A DNA stretch of 64,000 nt from Methylophilus glucosoxydans (GCF_042676145.1 NZ_JBHTJW010000001.1:466984-530983), one strand, 5' to 3'. Positions 51,410 through 59,943 are shown, numbered from the stretch's first letter. A program made the numbers and translations. The notes: generated by a model not told the origin, from the letters alone.

Positions 51410-52950
51410 GGCATCTGGTGATTATTTTGGGTGACCAGCTGACACTGGATAACCCGGCCCTGCTGGATTTTGATCCTGCACAAGACCATATTGTAATGGC
51501 CGAGGTCAGACAAGAGTCTACCCATGTTTGGTCACACCGTCAGCGCATTACCCTGTTTCTTTCTGCCATGCGGCATTTTGCCGAGTGCTTGCGTGCGCAA
51601 TCCTTTCCGCTGACCTATTTTGCGCTGGATGATCAGGCCCATCCCGATTTGCCAGCCGTTTGGCAAGCGATGGTGCAACAGCATCGGCCACTCGCCCTCA
51701 AAGTATGCGAGCCCGGTGACTGGCGCATCTGGCAGCAATTACAGGCCGTGGCTGATCAATCTGCCACGCCACTGCAGGTGCTGCAAGACACCCACTTTAT
51801 GTGCAGCATCGACCAGTTCAAGCGCTGGGCGGATCACTACGGTGAAAAAAATACTTCTTTGCGCATGGAGTTTTTTTACCGCAGCATGCGTAAAAAATAC
51901 CAGATTCTGATGGCGGGGGATGCGCCCGAGGGCGGCGACTGGAACTATGACCAGGACAATCGTCAGTCTTTGGGCAAGCAGGGGCCACAAGACCTGCGGC
52001 CGCCACCCACTTTTGCACCCGATGCTGTGACCCAGGCCGTGATGACCCTGGTCAATCAGACCTTTCATGATCATCCGGGAGCCTTGGATGACTTTCAATG
52101 GCCGGTCACCCGTGAGCAAGCACTCACCTTGCTGGCACATTTTGTTGCAGAAAAGCTGGCGCGGTTTGGCCCATATCAAGATGCGATGTGGCAAGCAGAG
52201 CCATACTTGTGGCATTCACTGCTGGCCTCGGCCTTAAACCTCAAATTGCTCAATCCGCGCGAAGTGATTGCTGCCGCTGAGCAGGCGTATCGGCAGGGGC
52301 AAGCGCCATTGGCCAGTGTGGAGGGATTTATCCGGCAGATTTTGGGCTGGCGCGAGTTTATCCGTGGCGTATATTGGCTGGAAATGCCCGCGCTGGAAAA
52401 GGCCAATTATTTTAACCATCAAGGGGCGCTGCCCGCCTGGTTCTGGACGGGGCAAACTGGCATGCATTGTTTAGCGCAGTGCATCGGGCAAACTTTGCAG
52501 CATGGTTACGCGCATCATATTCAGCGTCTGATGGTGCTCGGCTTGTTTGCCACGCTGGCAGAATTGTCCCCGCAACAGGTTTCGGACTGGTTTTTGGCGG
52601 TGTATGTTGATGCAGTGGCGTGGGTGGAGTTACCCAATGTCGCGGGTATGGCCCTGTTTGCCAACGGCGGCCGCTTTACCAGCAAGCCGTATGTGGCCAG
52701 TGGTGCATACATCCAGCGCATGAGCAATTATTGCCAGCACTGCAAATATGACCCTAAACAAAAAACGGGGGCGCAGGCTTGCCCGTTCACCACCTTGTAT
52801 TGGGCATTTTTAATCAAGCATGAGGCATTGTTTGCACGCAATCCGCGGACCAGTTTGATGGTGAAACATGTGGCAAAACTTTCCGCGGCAGAAAAGAACG
52901 AGATCACCACGGCTGCCCGGTTGCGATTGCAACACATCGCGCAGCTATAA
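51406..52950 (+). CDS. phrB: FeS-containing cryptochrome/(6-4) photolyase (FeS-BCP type)
   Basis: 514 residues starting MRHLVIILGDQLT. It matches the photolyase-related group that carries a 4Fe-4S cluster, FAD and a lumazine antenna (Agrobacterium PhrB). Four Cys have the spacing of that protein: C355, C443, C446 and C459 (gaps 88, 3 and 13). The FAD-binding C-domain includes GWREFIRGVYW and the YVDAVAWVELPNVAGMALFANGG stretch in parts. It probably repairs (6-4) photoproducts. Confidence 0.9.
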   Translation: MRHLVIILGDQLTLDNPALLDFDPAQDHIVMAEVRQESTHVWSHRQRITLFLSAMRHFAECLRAQSFPLTYFALDDQAHPDLPAVWQAMVQQHRPLALKVCEPGDWRIWQQLQAVADQSATPLQVLQDTHFMCSIDQFKRWADHYGEKNTSLRMEFFYRSMRKKYQILMAGDAPEGGDWNYDQDNRQSLGKQGPQDLRPPPTFAPDAVTQAVMTLVNQTFHDHPGALDDFQWPVTREQALTLLAHFVAEKLARFGPYQDAMWQAEPYLWHSLLASALNLKLLNPREVIAAAEQAYRQGQAPLASVEGFIRQILGWREFIRGVYWLEMPALEKANYFNHQGALPAWFWTGQTGMHCLAQCIGQTLQHGYAHHIQRLMVLGLFATLAELSPQQVSDWFLAVYVDAVAWVELPNVAGMALFANGGRFTSKPYVASGAYIQRMSNYCQHCKYDPKQKTGAQACPFTTLYWAFLIKHEALFARNPRTSLMVKHVAKLSAAEKNEITTAARLRLQHIAQL

Positions 52951-52978
52951 GCGGCTGGCGTGAATTAAGAAAGATGTA

Positions 52979-53023
52979 ATTTCATAAAACTGTCACAATT
53001 GAAAGCATTGCAGCCGATACAAT
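52979..53023 (+). promoter_or_regulatory. Pho box and -10 of ppk
   Basis: ATTTCAT (52979-52985), AAAA, CTGTCAC (52990-52996): a close match to the PhoB site with an 11-bp period. TACAAT at 53018-53023 lies 21 bp after it. If used, transcription would start at or next to the ppk ATG, i.e. a leaderless mRNA. No ribosome-binding site is seen before that ATG. Confidence 0.7.
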
Positions 53024-53030
53024 ATCCGCC

Positions 53031-55070
53031 ATGAAAAATAACACGCCCGCCCTGCTAGACAGAGACCAAAGTATCCTCAGTTTTAATGCCCGAGTGTTGT
53101 CTCTGGCTCAGCGAGAGGACTATCCCTTGCTGGAGCGTTTACGCTTTTTGTGTATCGTCACCAATAACCTTGACGAGTTTTTCGAAGTCCGCATGCCTTT
53201 GCAGATGGAGGCATATCAGCAAGGCGTGACCAGTGGCCCGGTCACTGCGTCGACCTGCGAGCAAGTAGCGACCATGGCGCATGCGCTGGTGGCCCAGCAA
53301 TACCAGCTATTTAACGATGCGCTGATGCCGGCGCTGGCAAAAGAGCACGTACATCTGGTCTCGGGTGGGGTCAGGACCCCAGAGCAAACCACCTGGGTGT
53401 CCAATTACTTCAAGCGTGAAGTGTTGCCGTTCTTGATGCCAGTGTCGCTGGACCCTTCGCATCCTTTTCCGCAAGTGGCCAATAAATCGCTCAACTTTAT
53501 TGTGCGCATTGCCGTCGATGGTGAAGAGAAAATCGCCATCGTACGTGCGCCGCGTGTGGTTCCGCGCCTGGTGCAATTGCCACCGTCTATCAGCAAGGGT
53601 GAACAGTGCTTTGTCTCATTGACCAGCATTATCCGCGCCAATCTGGAGGTTTTATTCCAAGGCGCCAGCATCCTGCATTTTTCCCAGTTCCGCGTCACCC
53701 GCAACAGTGACCTTGAGGTGGATGAAGATGATGTGATCAACTTGCGCACAGCGTTACGTGAAGAGCTGGCGCATCGGCAGTATGGTGAAGCGGTGCGACT
53801 TGAGGTGACACAAGAATGCGACGACACGCTGGCCGAGTTTTTACTCAAGCAATTTAACCTGCCGCCACTGGCGTTATACCGCGTGAATGGTCCGGTGAAT
53901 CTGGGCCGCCTGATTCAGCTGCCAGACATGGCCAAAGGAGATCATCTCAAGTTTGTGCCATTCCAGCCGCACTGGCCGCAGCACATCAAAAAAAATGTTT
54001 CGCTGCTGACGCAAATGCGCGAAAAAGATTTGCTGATCCACCAGCCTTACGAGAGTTTCGAAGTGGTGATCCAGCTACTGGAAGAAGCGGTCAAGGATGA
54101 GCATGTACTGGCCATTCGCATGACCATTTACCGGACTGGGGCGGATCCACGCATGTTGCGCTTGCTGCAAGAGGCAGTGCGCCGTGGCAAGGAAGTGCTG
54201 GTGGTGGTTGAACTCAAGGCGCGTTTTGACGAAGAAGCCAACATCAACTGGGCAGAAGCATTGGAGTCGGTGGGCGCGCAGGTGGTGTATGGCGTGGTCG
54301 GCCTCAAAACACACGCCAAGATGCTGTTGATTATGCGCCGTGAGGGCAAGGTCATTCACCGCTATGGGCATCTTTCCACCGGCAACTACAACCCGAAAAC
54401 CACACGTTTGTATACCGACTGGAGCATGTTGACCGCGGATGCCAATCTGACCAAGGAAATGGAAGCCGTCTTCCGTCACTTGACCAGCGAGCTGCCGATC
54501 CCGACCATGCGTCATCTGCTGGTGGCGCCCTTTACCCTGCAAAACAGCATGATCCGGCAGCTGGAAAAGGCGCAGCGCCTGGCCAGACTGGGCAAGCCCG
54601 CCAAGGTGATTGCTAAAATGAATGCGCTGACCGATGTCCCGCTGGTCAATGCACTCATGAAGGCCGCCAGTGCCGGCGTTGAGATTGATTTAATTGTGCG
54701 TGGGGCCTGCATCTTGCCGGTTGATGCGCCGTCGGTTAAAGGTCGCATCCGGGTCAGATCCATTGTCGGTCGACTGCTCGAGCATTCACGCGTGTTTTAC
54801 TTTGAGCTGGATGGTCAGGTGCAGATGTGGTTGTCGAGCGCAGACTGGATGAGCCGCAACATGATCCGCCGCGTAGAATTGGCCTGGCCAATCAAAGACC
54901 CCGCCATGCAGCAACGCATTTACCGCGAAAGTCTGCAGCTTTACCTGCAAGATAATCTGGATGCCTGGCAACTGAGTGACAATGGGCAATATCAACAGGC
55001 CGCGCGGACTGAAGCTGCCGAGCCCCTGTCTTGCCAGCACCTGTTACTGCGCCAGTATCATTCTTTATAA
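53031..55070 (+). CDS. ppk: Polyphosphate kinase 1
   Basis: 679 residues. It builds polyphosphate from ATP. The N-domain has RDQSILSFNARVLSLA and NLDEFFEVRM. The H-domain reads FDEEANINWAEALESVGAQVVYG in parts, then GLKTHAKMLLIMRREG with the phosphorylated His, and RYGHLSTGNYNPKTTRLYTDWS in parts. SSADWMSRNMIRRVE is near the C-terminus. It lies between a Pho box and sixA. The homologue start cannot be later than about residue 10, supporting ATG 53031. Confidence 0.95.
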   Translation: MKNNTPALLDRDQSILSFNARVLSLAQREDYPLLERLRFLCIVTNNLDEFFEVRMPLQMEAYQQGVTSGPVTASTCEQVATMAHALVAQQYQLFNDALMPALAKEHVHLVSGGVRTPEQTTWVSNYFKREVLPFLMPVSLDPSHPFPQVANKSLNFIVRIAVDGEEKIAIVRAPRVVPRLVQLPPSISKGEQCFVSLTSIIRANLEVLFQGASILHFSQFRVTRNSDLEVDEDDVINLRTALREELAHRQYGEAVRLEVTQECDDTLAEFLLKQFNLPPLALYRVNGPVNLGRLIQLPDMAKGDHLKFVPFQPHWPQHIKKNVSLLTQMREKDLLIHQPYESFEVVIQLLEEAVKDEHVLAIRMTIYRTGADPRMLRLLQEAVRRGKEVLVVVELKARFDEEANINWAEALESVGAQVVYGVVGLKTHAKMLLIMRREGKVIHRYGHLSTGNYNPKTTRLYTDWSMLTADANLTKEMEAVFRHLTSELPIPTMRHLLVAPFTLQNSMIRQLEKAQRLARLGKPAKVIAKMNALTDVPLVNALMKAASAGVEIDLIVRGACILPVDAPSVKGRIRVRSIVGRLLEHSRVFYFELDGQVQMWLSSADWMSRNMIRRVELAWPIKDPAMQQRIYRESLQLYLQDNLDAWQLSDNGQYQQAARTEAAEPLSCQHLLLRQYHSL

Positions 55071-55079
55071 AAGTGTGTG

Positions 55080-55544
55080 ATGCCTGTTAAAAACCTGATT
55101 TTATGGCGACATGCAGAAGCAGAGGTGCTCATGCATGGGGCCTCTGACCTTGAGCGGCCGCTGACCGCCAAGGGACACAAACAAGCCAAGCAAATGTCCG
55201 CCTGGCTCAAAAAATACTTGCCCAAACAAACGTATGTGCTGGTGAGTCCTGCCGTGCGTACCCGTGAAACCGTGGATTACTGGGGAGAGGACTGGCAGGA
55301 AGATACACGTCTGGCGCCGGAAAGGCCGCTAGAGCCGCTACTGCAAATTCTGGCGCAAAGCCCGTTTGAATCGATGATGCTGGTTGGTCATCAGCCCTGG
55401 ATAGGTGAACTGGTTGCGCATGCCTTGGGTTTGCCAGAAGGGCAGGTCAGTATCAAGAAGGGCGCGGTCTGGTGGCTGCGCTTGCCAAAATCGGGGCCGC
55501 CCTACAAATTGTATAGTGTGCAAAGCCCCGAGCTGATCAAGTAA
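55080..55544 (+). CDS. sixA: SixA-type histidine phosphatase
   Basis: 154 residues from ATG 55080 (GTG 55077 adjacent). The catalytic LILWRHAEAE (RHG-like) motif is near 6-15 and the second His is in MMLVGHQPW near 101. SixA acts on phospho-histidine proteins. It is 9 bp after ppk, a common pairing, so it may act on phosphorylated PPK or PTS components; that link is an inference. Confidence 0.9.
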   Translation: MPVKNLILWRHAEAEVLMHGASDLERPLTAKGHKQAKQMSAWLKKYLPKQTYVLVSPAVRTRETVDYWGEDWQEDTRLAPERPLEPLLQILAQSPFESMMLVGHQPWIGELVAHALGLPEGQVSIKKGAVWWLRLPKSGPPYKLYSVQSPELIK

Positions 55545-55590
55545 GCGCGTAGTGGCCTGTCGCCACTGTATGCGCCGCGTGTGAACTAAC

Positions 55591-56076
55591 TTATTTCTTT
55601 GGTCTGCCGGTTTTAATCACTGGAATGCTGGCCAGCGTGGCTTTCAACGCTGCATCATCCATGGCAGACAGCAGTTTCAGGCCAGCGCGTAACAATTCGC
55701 TTTTCTTGACAGGTTTATCCAGCGCTTCAAGGCGTTTTTTCAAAGTCGCGATTTGTGCGTACTCTTCTTTGGGCATGGTAAAGCTGTCACGTTCCATTTT
55801 GACCTTGTTGGTTTTTGGTTTGTCCTTGTCGGCCTTGTCTTTTTCAGGTGCCGTGGCGACTTTGTTCACGACCTTGATCGCTGGTGTGCCGCTCGCTTTT
55901 TTAGGCGCTGCAGCCGTTTTTAATACCGGTTTGGCTGCTGGCTTGGCTGCTACGGGTGCCACGGGTTTTGCAGCCGTTTTATTGGCAACAGGCGCCTTGG
56001 CGGTCGCAGCCGGTTTCGCTGGCGTCGTGGCCGGTTTGTTCTGGATCAAGGGTTTGTTATTTGGTTTGCTGGCCAT
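55591..56076 (-). CDS. Lys/Ala/Pro-rich protein with C-terminal RHH-like domain
   Basis: 161 residues. The first 90 are low-complexity, made of KPAA/AKPV-type repeats, like the DNA-binding tails of AlgP, PhaF and PhaM. The last 70 look folded (KVKMERDSFTMPKEEYAQIA, LKKRLEALDKPVKKSELLRA, GLKLLSAMDD). The S-F-T-M-P strand, two helices and KKSELLRAGL resemble ribbon-helix-helix proteins. It is divergent from a small orphan ParA, the usual arrangement for type Ib ParA/RHH partition pairs. A palindrome in the shared region may be its operator. Function is not known. Confidence 0.75.
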   Translation of the reverse strand: MASKPNNKPLIQNKPATTPAKPAATAKAPVANKTAAKPVAPVAAKPAAKPVLKTAAAPKKASGTPAIKVVNKVATAPEKDKADKDKPKTNKVKMERDSFTMPKEEYAQIATLKKRLEALDKPVKKSELLRAGLKLLSAMDDAALKATLASIPVIKTGRPKK

Positions 56077-56100
56077 GAGATTCTCCTGGTTGGGTTCAGT

Positions 56101-56122
56101 AAAAACAGTTTATACTGTTTTT
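56101..56122. promoter_or_regulatory. Palindrome between the RHH and parA genes (candidate operator)
   Basis: AAAAACAGT-TTAT-ACTGTTTTT, a perfect 9-bp inverted repeat 25 bp upstream of the RHH gene. RHH proteins commonly bind such sites to repress their own promoters. The spacing differs from a LexA box. Confidence 0.55.
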
Positions 56123-56134
56123 GTTCAAAATCAA

Positions 56135-56152
56135 TTGTCATAAAAATTTCAT
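56135..56152 (+). promoter_or_regulatory. Pho-box-like repeat upstream of parA
   Basis: TTGTCAT (56135-56141), AAAA, ATTTCAT (56146-56152), with an 11-bp period and close to the box before ppk. A possible -10, TGATAT, is at 56165-56170, 12 bp downstream. This spacing differs from the 21 bp at the other three boxes, so it is the weakest of the set. Confidence 0.45.
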
Positions 56153-56219
56153 ATTGATATGGTGTGATATCAGCTGGTTTTCATGACAAAATTCAACACC
56201 TTGAAACGGGGAGCGAAGC

Positions 56220-56840
56220 ATGCGCAGGGTATTGGTGGCAAATACCAAAGGCGGCAGCGGTAAAACCACTTTAGCCACGAATCTTGCTGGCTATCTGGCG
56301 CAGCTGGGCCACAAGATTGTGCTCGAAGACATAGACCGGCAGCAATCAACCACAGATTGGCTTGCGCGTCGGCCCGCACATGTCGCCACTGTTTACAATG
56401 CCGATGATCTTGGCAAGTCCGCCCTGCAAAAGGCCGACTGGGTAATTACCGATTCCCCTGGTGGTTTGCGGGACAAAAAAATTTCTGATGCAGTGACTGA
56501 AGCCGACCTGGTATTGGTTCCCGTGGCGCCTTCTGCATTTGATATCGGGGCGACGCAAGACTTTTTGCAATTGCTGGCAGAAGAAAAAGCCGTGCGTAAA
56601 CATAAAACATTTGTGGGTCTGGTTGGCATGCGGGTGATGCCGCGTACGCGCTCCGCAGAGCGTCTGTTGACCTTTATGGATGAGTCAGGCTTTTCTGTGC
56701 TGTCCATGCTGCGTTCTTCGCAGATTTATGTCACTGCCGCCGAAGAAGGCCTCAGTATTTTTGAATTGTCGAATACCTTGAAAGAGGTCGACATTGCACA
56801 GTGGAATCCGGTCACCGACTGGATTCTGCAAAACAGCTAA
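56220..56840 (+). CDS. Orphan ParA/MinD-family ATPase (type Ib-like)
   Basis: 206 residues, small and without an N-terminal HTH. The deviant Walker A motif KGGSGKTT is at 10-17, with LEDIDRQQST near 35 and Walker B-like WVITDSPGG near 73. Type Ib ParA proteins pair with RHH adaptors, and an RHH-like gene is divergent here. Relatives position plasmids, carboxysomes and other cargo along the nucleoid. The surroundings (ppk, sixA, ppx and a Pho-box-like site) suggest polyphosphate granules as a cargo, which is speculation. Confidence 0.82.
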   Translation: MRRVLVANTKGGSGKTTLATNLAGYLAQLGHKIVLEDIDRQQSTTDWLARRPAHVATVYNADDLGKSALQKADWVITDSPGGLRDKKISDAVTEADLVLVPVAPSAFDIGATQDFLQLLAEEKAVRKHKTFVGLVGMRVMPRTRSAERLLTFMDESGFSVLSMLRSSQIYVTAAEEGLSIFELSNTLKEVDIAQWNPVTDWILQNS

Positions 56841-56888
56841 ATCCGGTCTGTTTAAACAGCCGGATAGTAGACAATCAAAGGGAGTCCT

Positions 56889-57134
56889 ATGAAAGACAAG
56901 GTCAATCCAGTGTATCTGGATAAAGTCAAACAATTACCTGCCGATGAGGCTGAGCGTATTCTGTCCCGCATGGGAGGTAAATTACCCAAACGCTTCATCA
57001 AGGAAAAACTGAGCCAGGAAGAAGCCCTGGCCTTACAGCTTGAAATTGAAGACGAGCAATTGCAAGAGTGGCGCGAAAAAATGGCCAAGCTCAAGGAAGA
57101 AGACGAGAAAAAAGAGAAAAAGAAAAAAGATTAA
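56889..57134 (+). CDS. Small charged helical protein, unknown function
   Basis: 81 residues, from ATG 56889 with GGGAG upstream. The N-half contains LPADEAERILSRMGGKLPKRF, and the C-half is a long Glu/Lys helix or coiled coil ending in a poly-Lys run. It is 48 bp after parA on the same strand and probably cotranscribed. It shows no known domain. The basic tail could bind nucleic acid or polyphosphate. Confidence 0.7.
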   Translation: MKDKVNPVYLDKVKQLPADEAERILSRMGGKLPKRFIKEKLSQEEALALQLEIEDEQLQEWREKMAKLKEEDEKKEKKKKD

Positions 57135-57143
57135 GTTTTGATC

Positions 57144-57173
57144 AAAAAAAACGGGCCTGGCGCCCGTTTTTTT
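57144..57173. terminator. Bidirectional terminator overlapping the ppx stop codon
   Basis: Eight As, stem CGGGC / GCCCG with loop CTGGC, seven Ts. It serves the small charged-protein gene and ppx, whose stop codon lies at its right edge. Confidence 0.88.
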
Positions 57174-58650
57174 ACGTGTGTCGAATCTCTAATTGCCAGC
57201 CCAATTTTTGCCACAGCAGGCACTCTTCCTCCAGCAGGTAATGGGTCTGCGGATGCTGGTTTGCCCATTGCGTGGACAGCGCCAGAATAAACTGCTGTTT
57301 ATGGCGTTCCAGCTGCAGGTGCTTGAGTGAGGGCATGCGGCGGGAATGGCAAAAGATTACGGCTAGACGCAATGCCATGAGCTGGCAAACCAAATCCTGA
57401 TTGTCAAAGTCTGCATCCAGTTTGCGTAACTTGCCTTGATGGCCGAGCACCAGCAGGCTGATGGTATGCAGTTCACTTTGCGCAAAGCCCATCAATTCGG
57501 TGTTATCCAGAATATAGGCACCATGCTTGTTGCAATCGGTATGTGAAATCGCCCAGCCAATTTCATGGCACAGCGCCGCCCAATGTAGCAGCGGCTTCTG
57601 CGTATCACAGGCCAGCATGGCGTCGTAAAAATACAGCGCCATTTTGCTGACGTTGTTGGCATGCTCCATTTCAACACCAAATTGCTTGCACAATCTGGCA
57701 ATCGAAGCAGTACGCAAATCTTCGGTGACATCTTCCGGGTTTAGCATGTCATAAAGCACGCCATGCCTTAACGCGCCGTTAGCCACCATCAGCGTGTCAA
57801 TTTTCAAGGTATCAAATACTGCGGTCAGTACGGCCAGGCCGCCGCCAATCACTGCACGCCGGTCATCCTTGAGGCCTTCCATGTTCAGCCGGTCTGGCGA
57901 TTTGGCTTTGATCAGCGTCTGCTTTAGCCACTCCAGCTGCGCGCGTTCAATGCGGTCAGCCGCGAAGCCTGCGCCTGCCAACACATCGGCGACCGCGCCC
58001 ACCGTGCCCGAGGCACCATAGGCTACCTCTGCTTTTCCAACATAGCGGTTGGCAATCATGTCGATAATCGACTCGGCAGCAATTTCGGCGCGTTCAAAAT
58101 TACGTTCGCTAAACTGGCCATCGGCAAAATATTTTTGTGACCAGCCCACTGAGCCCAGGCGCAAGGATTCCGTTACCGTGGCACGGAAGTGTTGACCCAA
58201 AATAAACTCGGTAGAGCGTCCGCCGATATCCACCACCAGCCGCTTTTCGTCCGATTGCGGCAACATGCGGCTGACGCCCTGATAAATCAGCCTGGCCTCT
58301 TCGACGCCAGAAATAATCTCAATGGGATAGCCCAGGACTTTTTGTGCCTGGCGGATAAAATCTTCGCTATTGGTTGCTTCACGCAGGGTTTGCGTCGCGA
58401 CAGCGCGCACATGTTCTACCGGGAAATCTTTCAGACGCTCGCCAAAGCGGGCCAGGCATTTCAGGCCGCGCTCAAACGCCTGCGGTTTCAGATTTCGGTC
58501 TTCGTCCAGGTCACCGCCCTGGCGGACCGCCTCTTTCAAATAATCCACGCGCAGAATCTGGCCATCGACCACGCGCCCGATCTCGAGACGAAAACTGTTG
58601 GAGCCCAAATCTACAGCAGCGAGCTGGGTGTCATGATTAATATTTAGCAT
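57172..58650 (-). CDS. ppx: Exopolyphosphatase (Ppx/GppA family)
   Basis: 492 residues. The actin-fold N-half has AAVDLGSNSFRLEIGRV near 10, AVATQTLREATN near 83, VVDIGGRSTEFILG near 139, and a later GGGLAVLTAVFD. The C-half is an HD-like helical domain (HWAALCHEIGWAISH near 350). It degrades polyphosphate or hydrolyses pppGpp. It faces the ParA unit and ppk, so synthesis and degradation genes are only about 4 kb apart. Confidence 0.93.
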   Translation of the reverse strand: MLNINHDTQLAAVDLGSNSFRLEIGRVVDGQILRVDYLKEAVRQGGDLDEDRNLKPQAFERGLKCLARFGERLKDFPVEHVRAVATQTLREATNSEDFIRQAQKVLGYPIEIISGVEEARLIYQGVSRMLPQSDEKRLVVDIGGRSTEFILGQHFRATVTESLRLGSVGWSQKYFADGQFSERNFERAEIAAESIIDMIANRYVGKAEVAYGASGTVGAVADVLAGAGFAADRIERAQLEWLKQTLIKAKSPDRLNMEGLKDDRRAVIGGGLAVLTAVFDTLKIDTLMVANGALRHGVLYDMLNPEDVTEDLRTASIARLCKQFGVEMEHANNVSKMALYFYDAMLACDTQKPLLHWAALCHEIGWAISHTDCNKHGAYILDNTELMGFAQSELHTISLLVLGHQGKLRKLDADFDNQDLVCQLMALRLAVIFCHSRRMPSLKHLQLERHKQQFILALSTQWANQHPQTHYLLEEECLLWQKLGWQLEIRHT

Positions 58651-58668
58651 GCGTTAATACGGAGGTGA

Positions 58669-58941
58669 TTACTTAAGATAGCGTTGTATGGCCTGTGGGT
58701 ACTCTGGGAAATAGCGTTCAATCACGCTTAAATCAAAGCTTCTCAAAATGCTGGTGTTCGATTCCCGGTCAAGCAAAAACTGAAACGAGGCACTGACCAG
58801 TTCTGCCACCGTTTGGCTGGCATCGAGCAATGGCTGGGCATAATCTGGCTTGACATTCACTTGATGTGAGGTGGTTTGTGTCCCATGCACCGTGACAGAA
58901 AATGAATTGGGACTGGTCTCAGTCACCTCAATTGTTGCCAT
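58669..58941 (-). CDS. Small conserved-looking protein, unknown function
   Basis: 90 residues beginning MATIEVTETSPNSFSVTVHG. ATG 58941 (or 58944) follows GGGGAGG; the frame opens further to 58968 without a better site. The beta-rich start and helical end (SASFQFLLDRESNTSILRSF, IERYFPEYPQAIQRYL) suggest a small globular protein. It is 18 bp upstream of ppx on the same strand, so the two are likely cotranscribed. Confidence 0.7.
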   Translation of the reverse strand: MATIEVTETSPNSFSVTVHGTQTTSHQVNVKPDYAQPLLDASQTVAELVSASFQFLLDRESNTSILRSFDLSVIERYFPEYPQAIQRYLK

Positions 58942-59310
58942 CATTGCCTCCCCAGACACATCGTTCAAACAGTATAAATTGTTATGTTGGCAGAGGCCAG
59001 TGAAAGTAATATGAAAAAATCAGCGATGACCAGCGCGCTGGCGTGCGCCTTTCGTAAAGGCGAGCAAATACAAGGCTCTGCCCGGTCATGACGGTGGTTC
59101 GCATTCTAAAAAGAATAAAAATTTAATCGCGATCCTGGATGTTTTGGTATTTTTTCTGCCGGACGTCATTACGTCCATGCCATAGCACTTAGCAATAAAC
59201 GGGGTGGGCGGCACTGATTAAGGCCGACCAGCGGCAATGCACATTCACCGCCTGCCATGCTTTGGAGCACTTTAATCTTGCAGGCAAGCGGCGGAGACGC
59301 TCGCCTTTGC
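58942..59310. other. Intergenic region, no gene supported
   Basis: 369 bp upstream of the ppx unit and downstream of the next minus-strand gene. It holds small hairpins (CGCCTTT/AAAGGCG near 59050; GGACGT/ACGTCC near 59165) and a 35-codon frame at 58984 without support. Confidence 0.4.
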
Positions 59311-59943
59311 TTATTTCAACAAAATGATACGGTTGATCTGCCCCAATCGATACGCAGTCTTGCTCAATTTGCCCCCTTTCAGTGCAAGGGGCCGAATCGG
59401 GCAGGGCGGGATACGCCGTCCATCTTCGAGCAAGGTATCGTCCTCAGCCGTGGATTGCCAGACGCCGCCATTGACTGGCCGGAATTGCCAGCGGATATAC
59501 CCAACTTTGGCACCGAGATGCAACATTTCGTCACGGTCTGGGGCATCGCTGACCAGCAGTTCGTCTTCCAGCACTTCATCATATTTACCAAACGCCTGTT
59601 TGCAGGCCAGCGCTTCTTGCTCGCTGGCGCCGACCCAGGTGCAAGCGCGGTGCTCTTCACGTTGCACGTCCCAGGCGCCCAGTTGCCAGGCCGCGTCCAG
59701 CACGGCTTCATCGACCACTTCCGGTTGCCGCCAGCGGTCATTGATTTGCAAGGCCGAGCCAGGCACTGGCTGCAGCGTCGGTTTAAGCATGGGCAGGGCG
59801 GGCGTCGGCTGTTTGCGAAAGCCATGCCAATGCAACATGAGCAACACCGGGGTATCTGCCCGCGGGACTGCGGTCAAGGTGACTGCATATAGCGGCAGTT
59901 TCATGACCTGCATTTGCTCGATTAACGTGTGAAAGAGATTCAT
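59311..59943 (-). CDS. Conserved-looking protein, unknown function
   Basis: 210 residues, soluble in appearance. It is rich in Trp and Pro, with HWHGFRKQPTPALP, LGAWDVQREEHRACTWVGAS and YIRWQFRPVNGGVWQS as distinct segments. No motif or family is recognised. Codon use looks normal for the window. It is isolated, divergent from htpG, with no clear operon partner. Confidence 0.7.
   Translation of the reverse strand: MNLFHTLIEQMQVMKLPLYAVTLTAVPRADTPVLLMLHWHGFRKQPTPALPMLKPTLQPVPGSALQINDRWRQPEVVDEAVLDAAWQLGAWDVQREEHRACTWVGASEQEALACKQAFGKYDEVLEDELLVSDAPDRDEMLHLGAKVGYIRWQFRPVNGGVWQSTAEDDTLLEDGRRIPPCPIRPLALKGGKLSKTAYRLGQINRIILLK

Noticed and set aside
56101..56122. LexA box between the RHH gene and parA
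   Set aside because: The order is CAGT...ACTG rather than CTGT...ACAG and the spacing is wrong.
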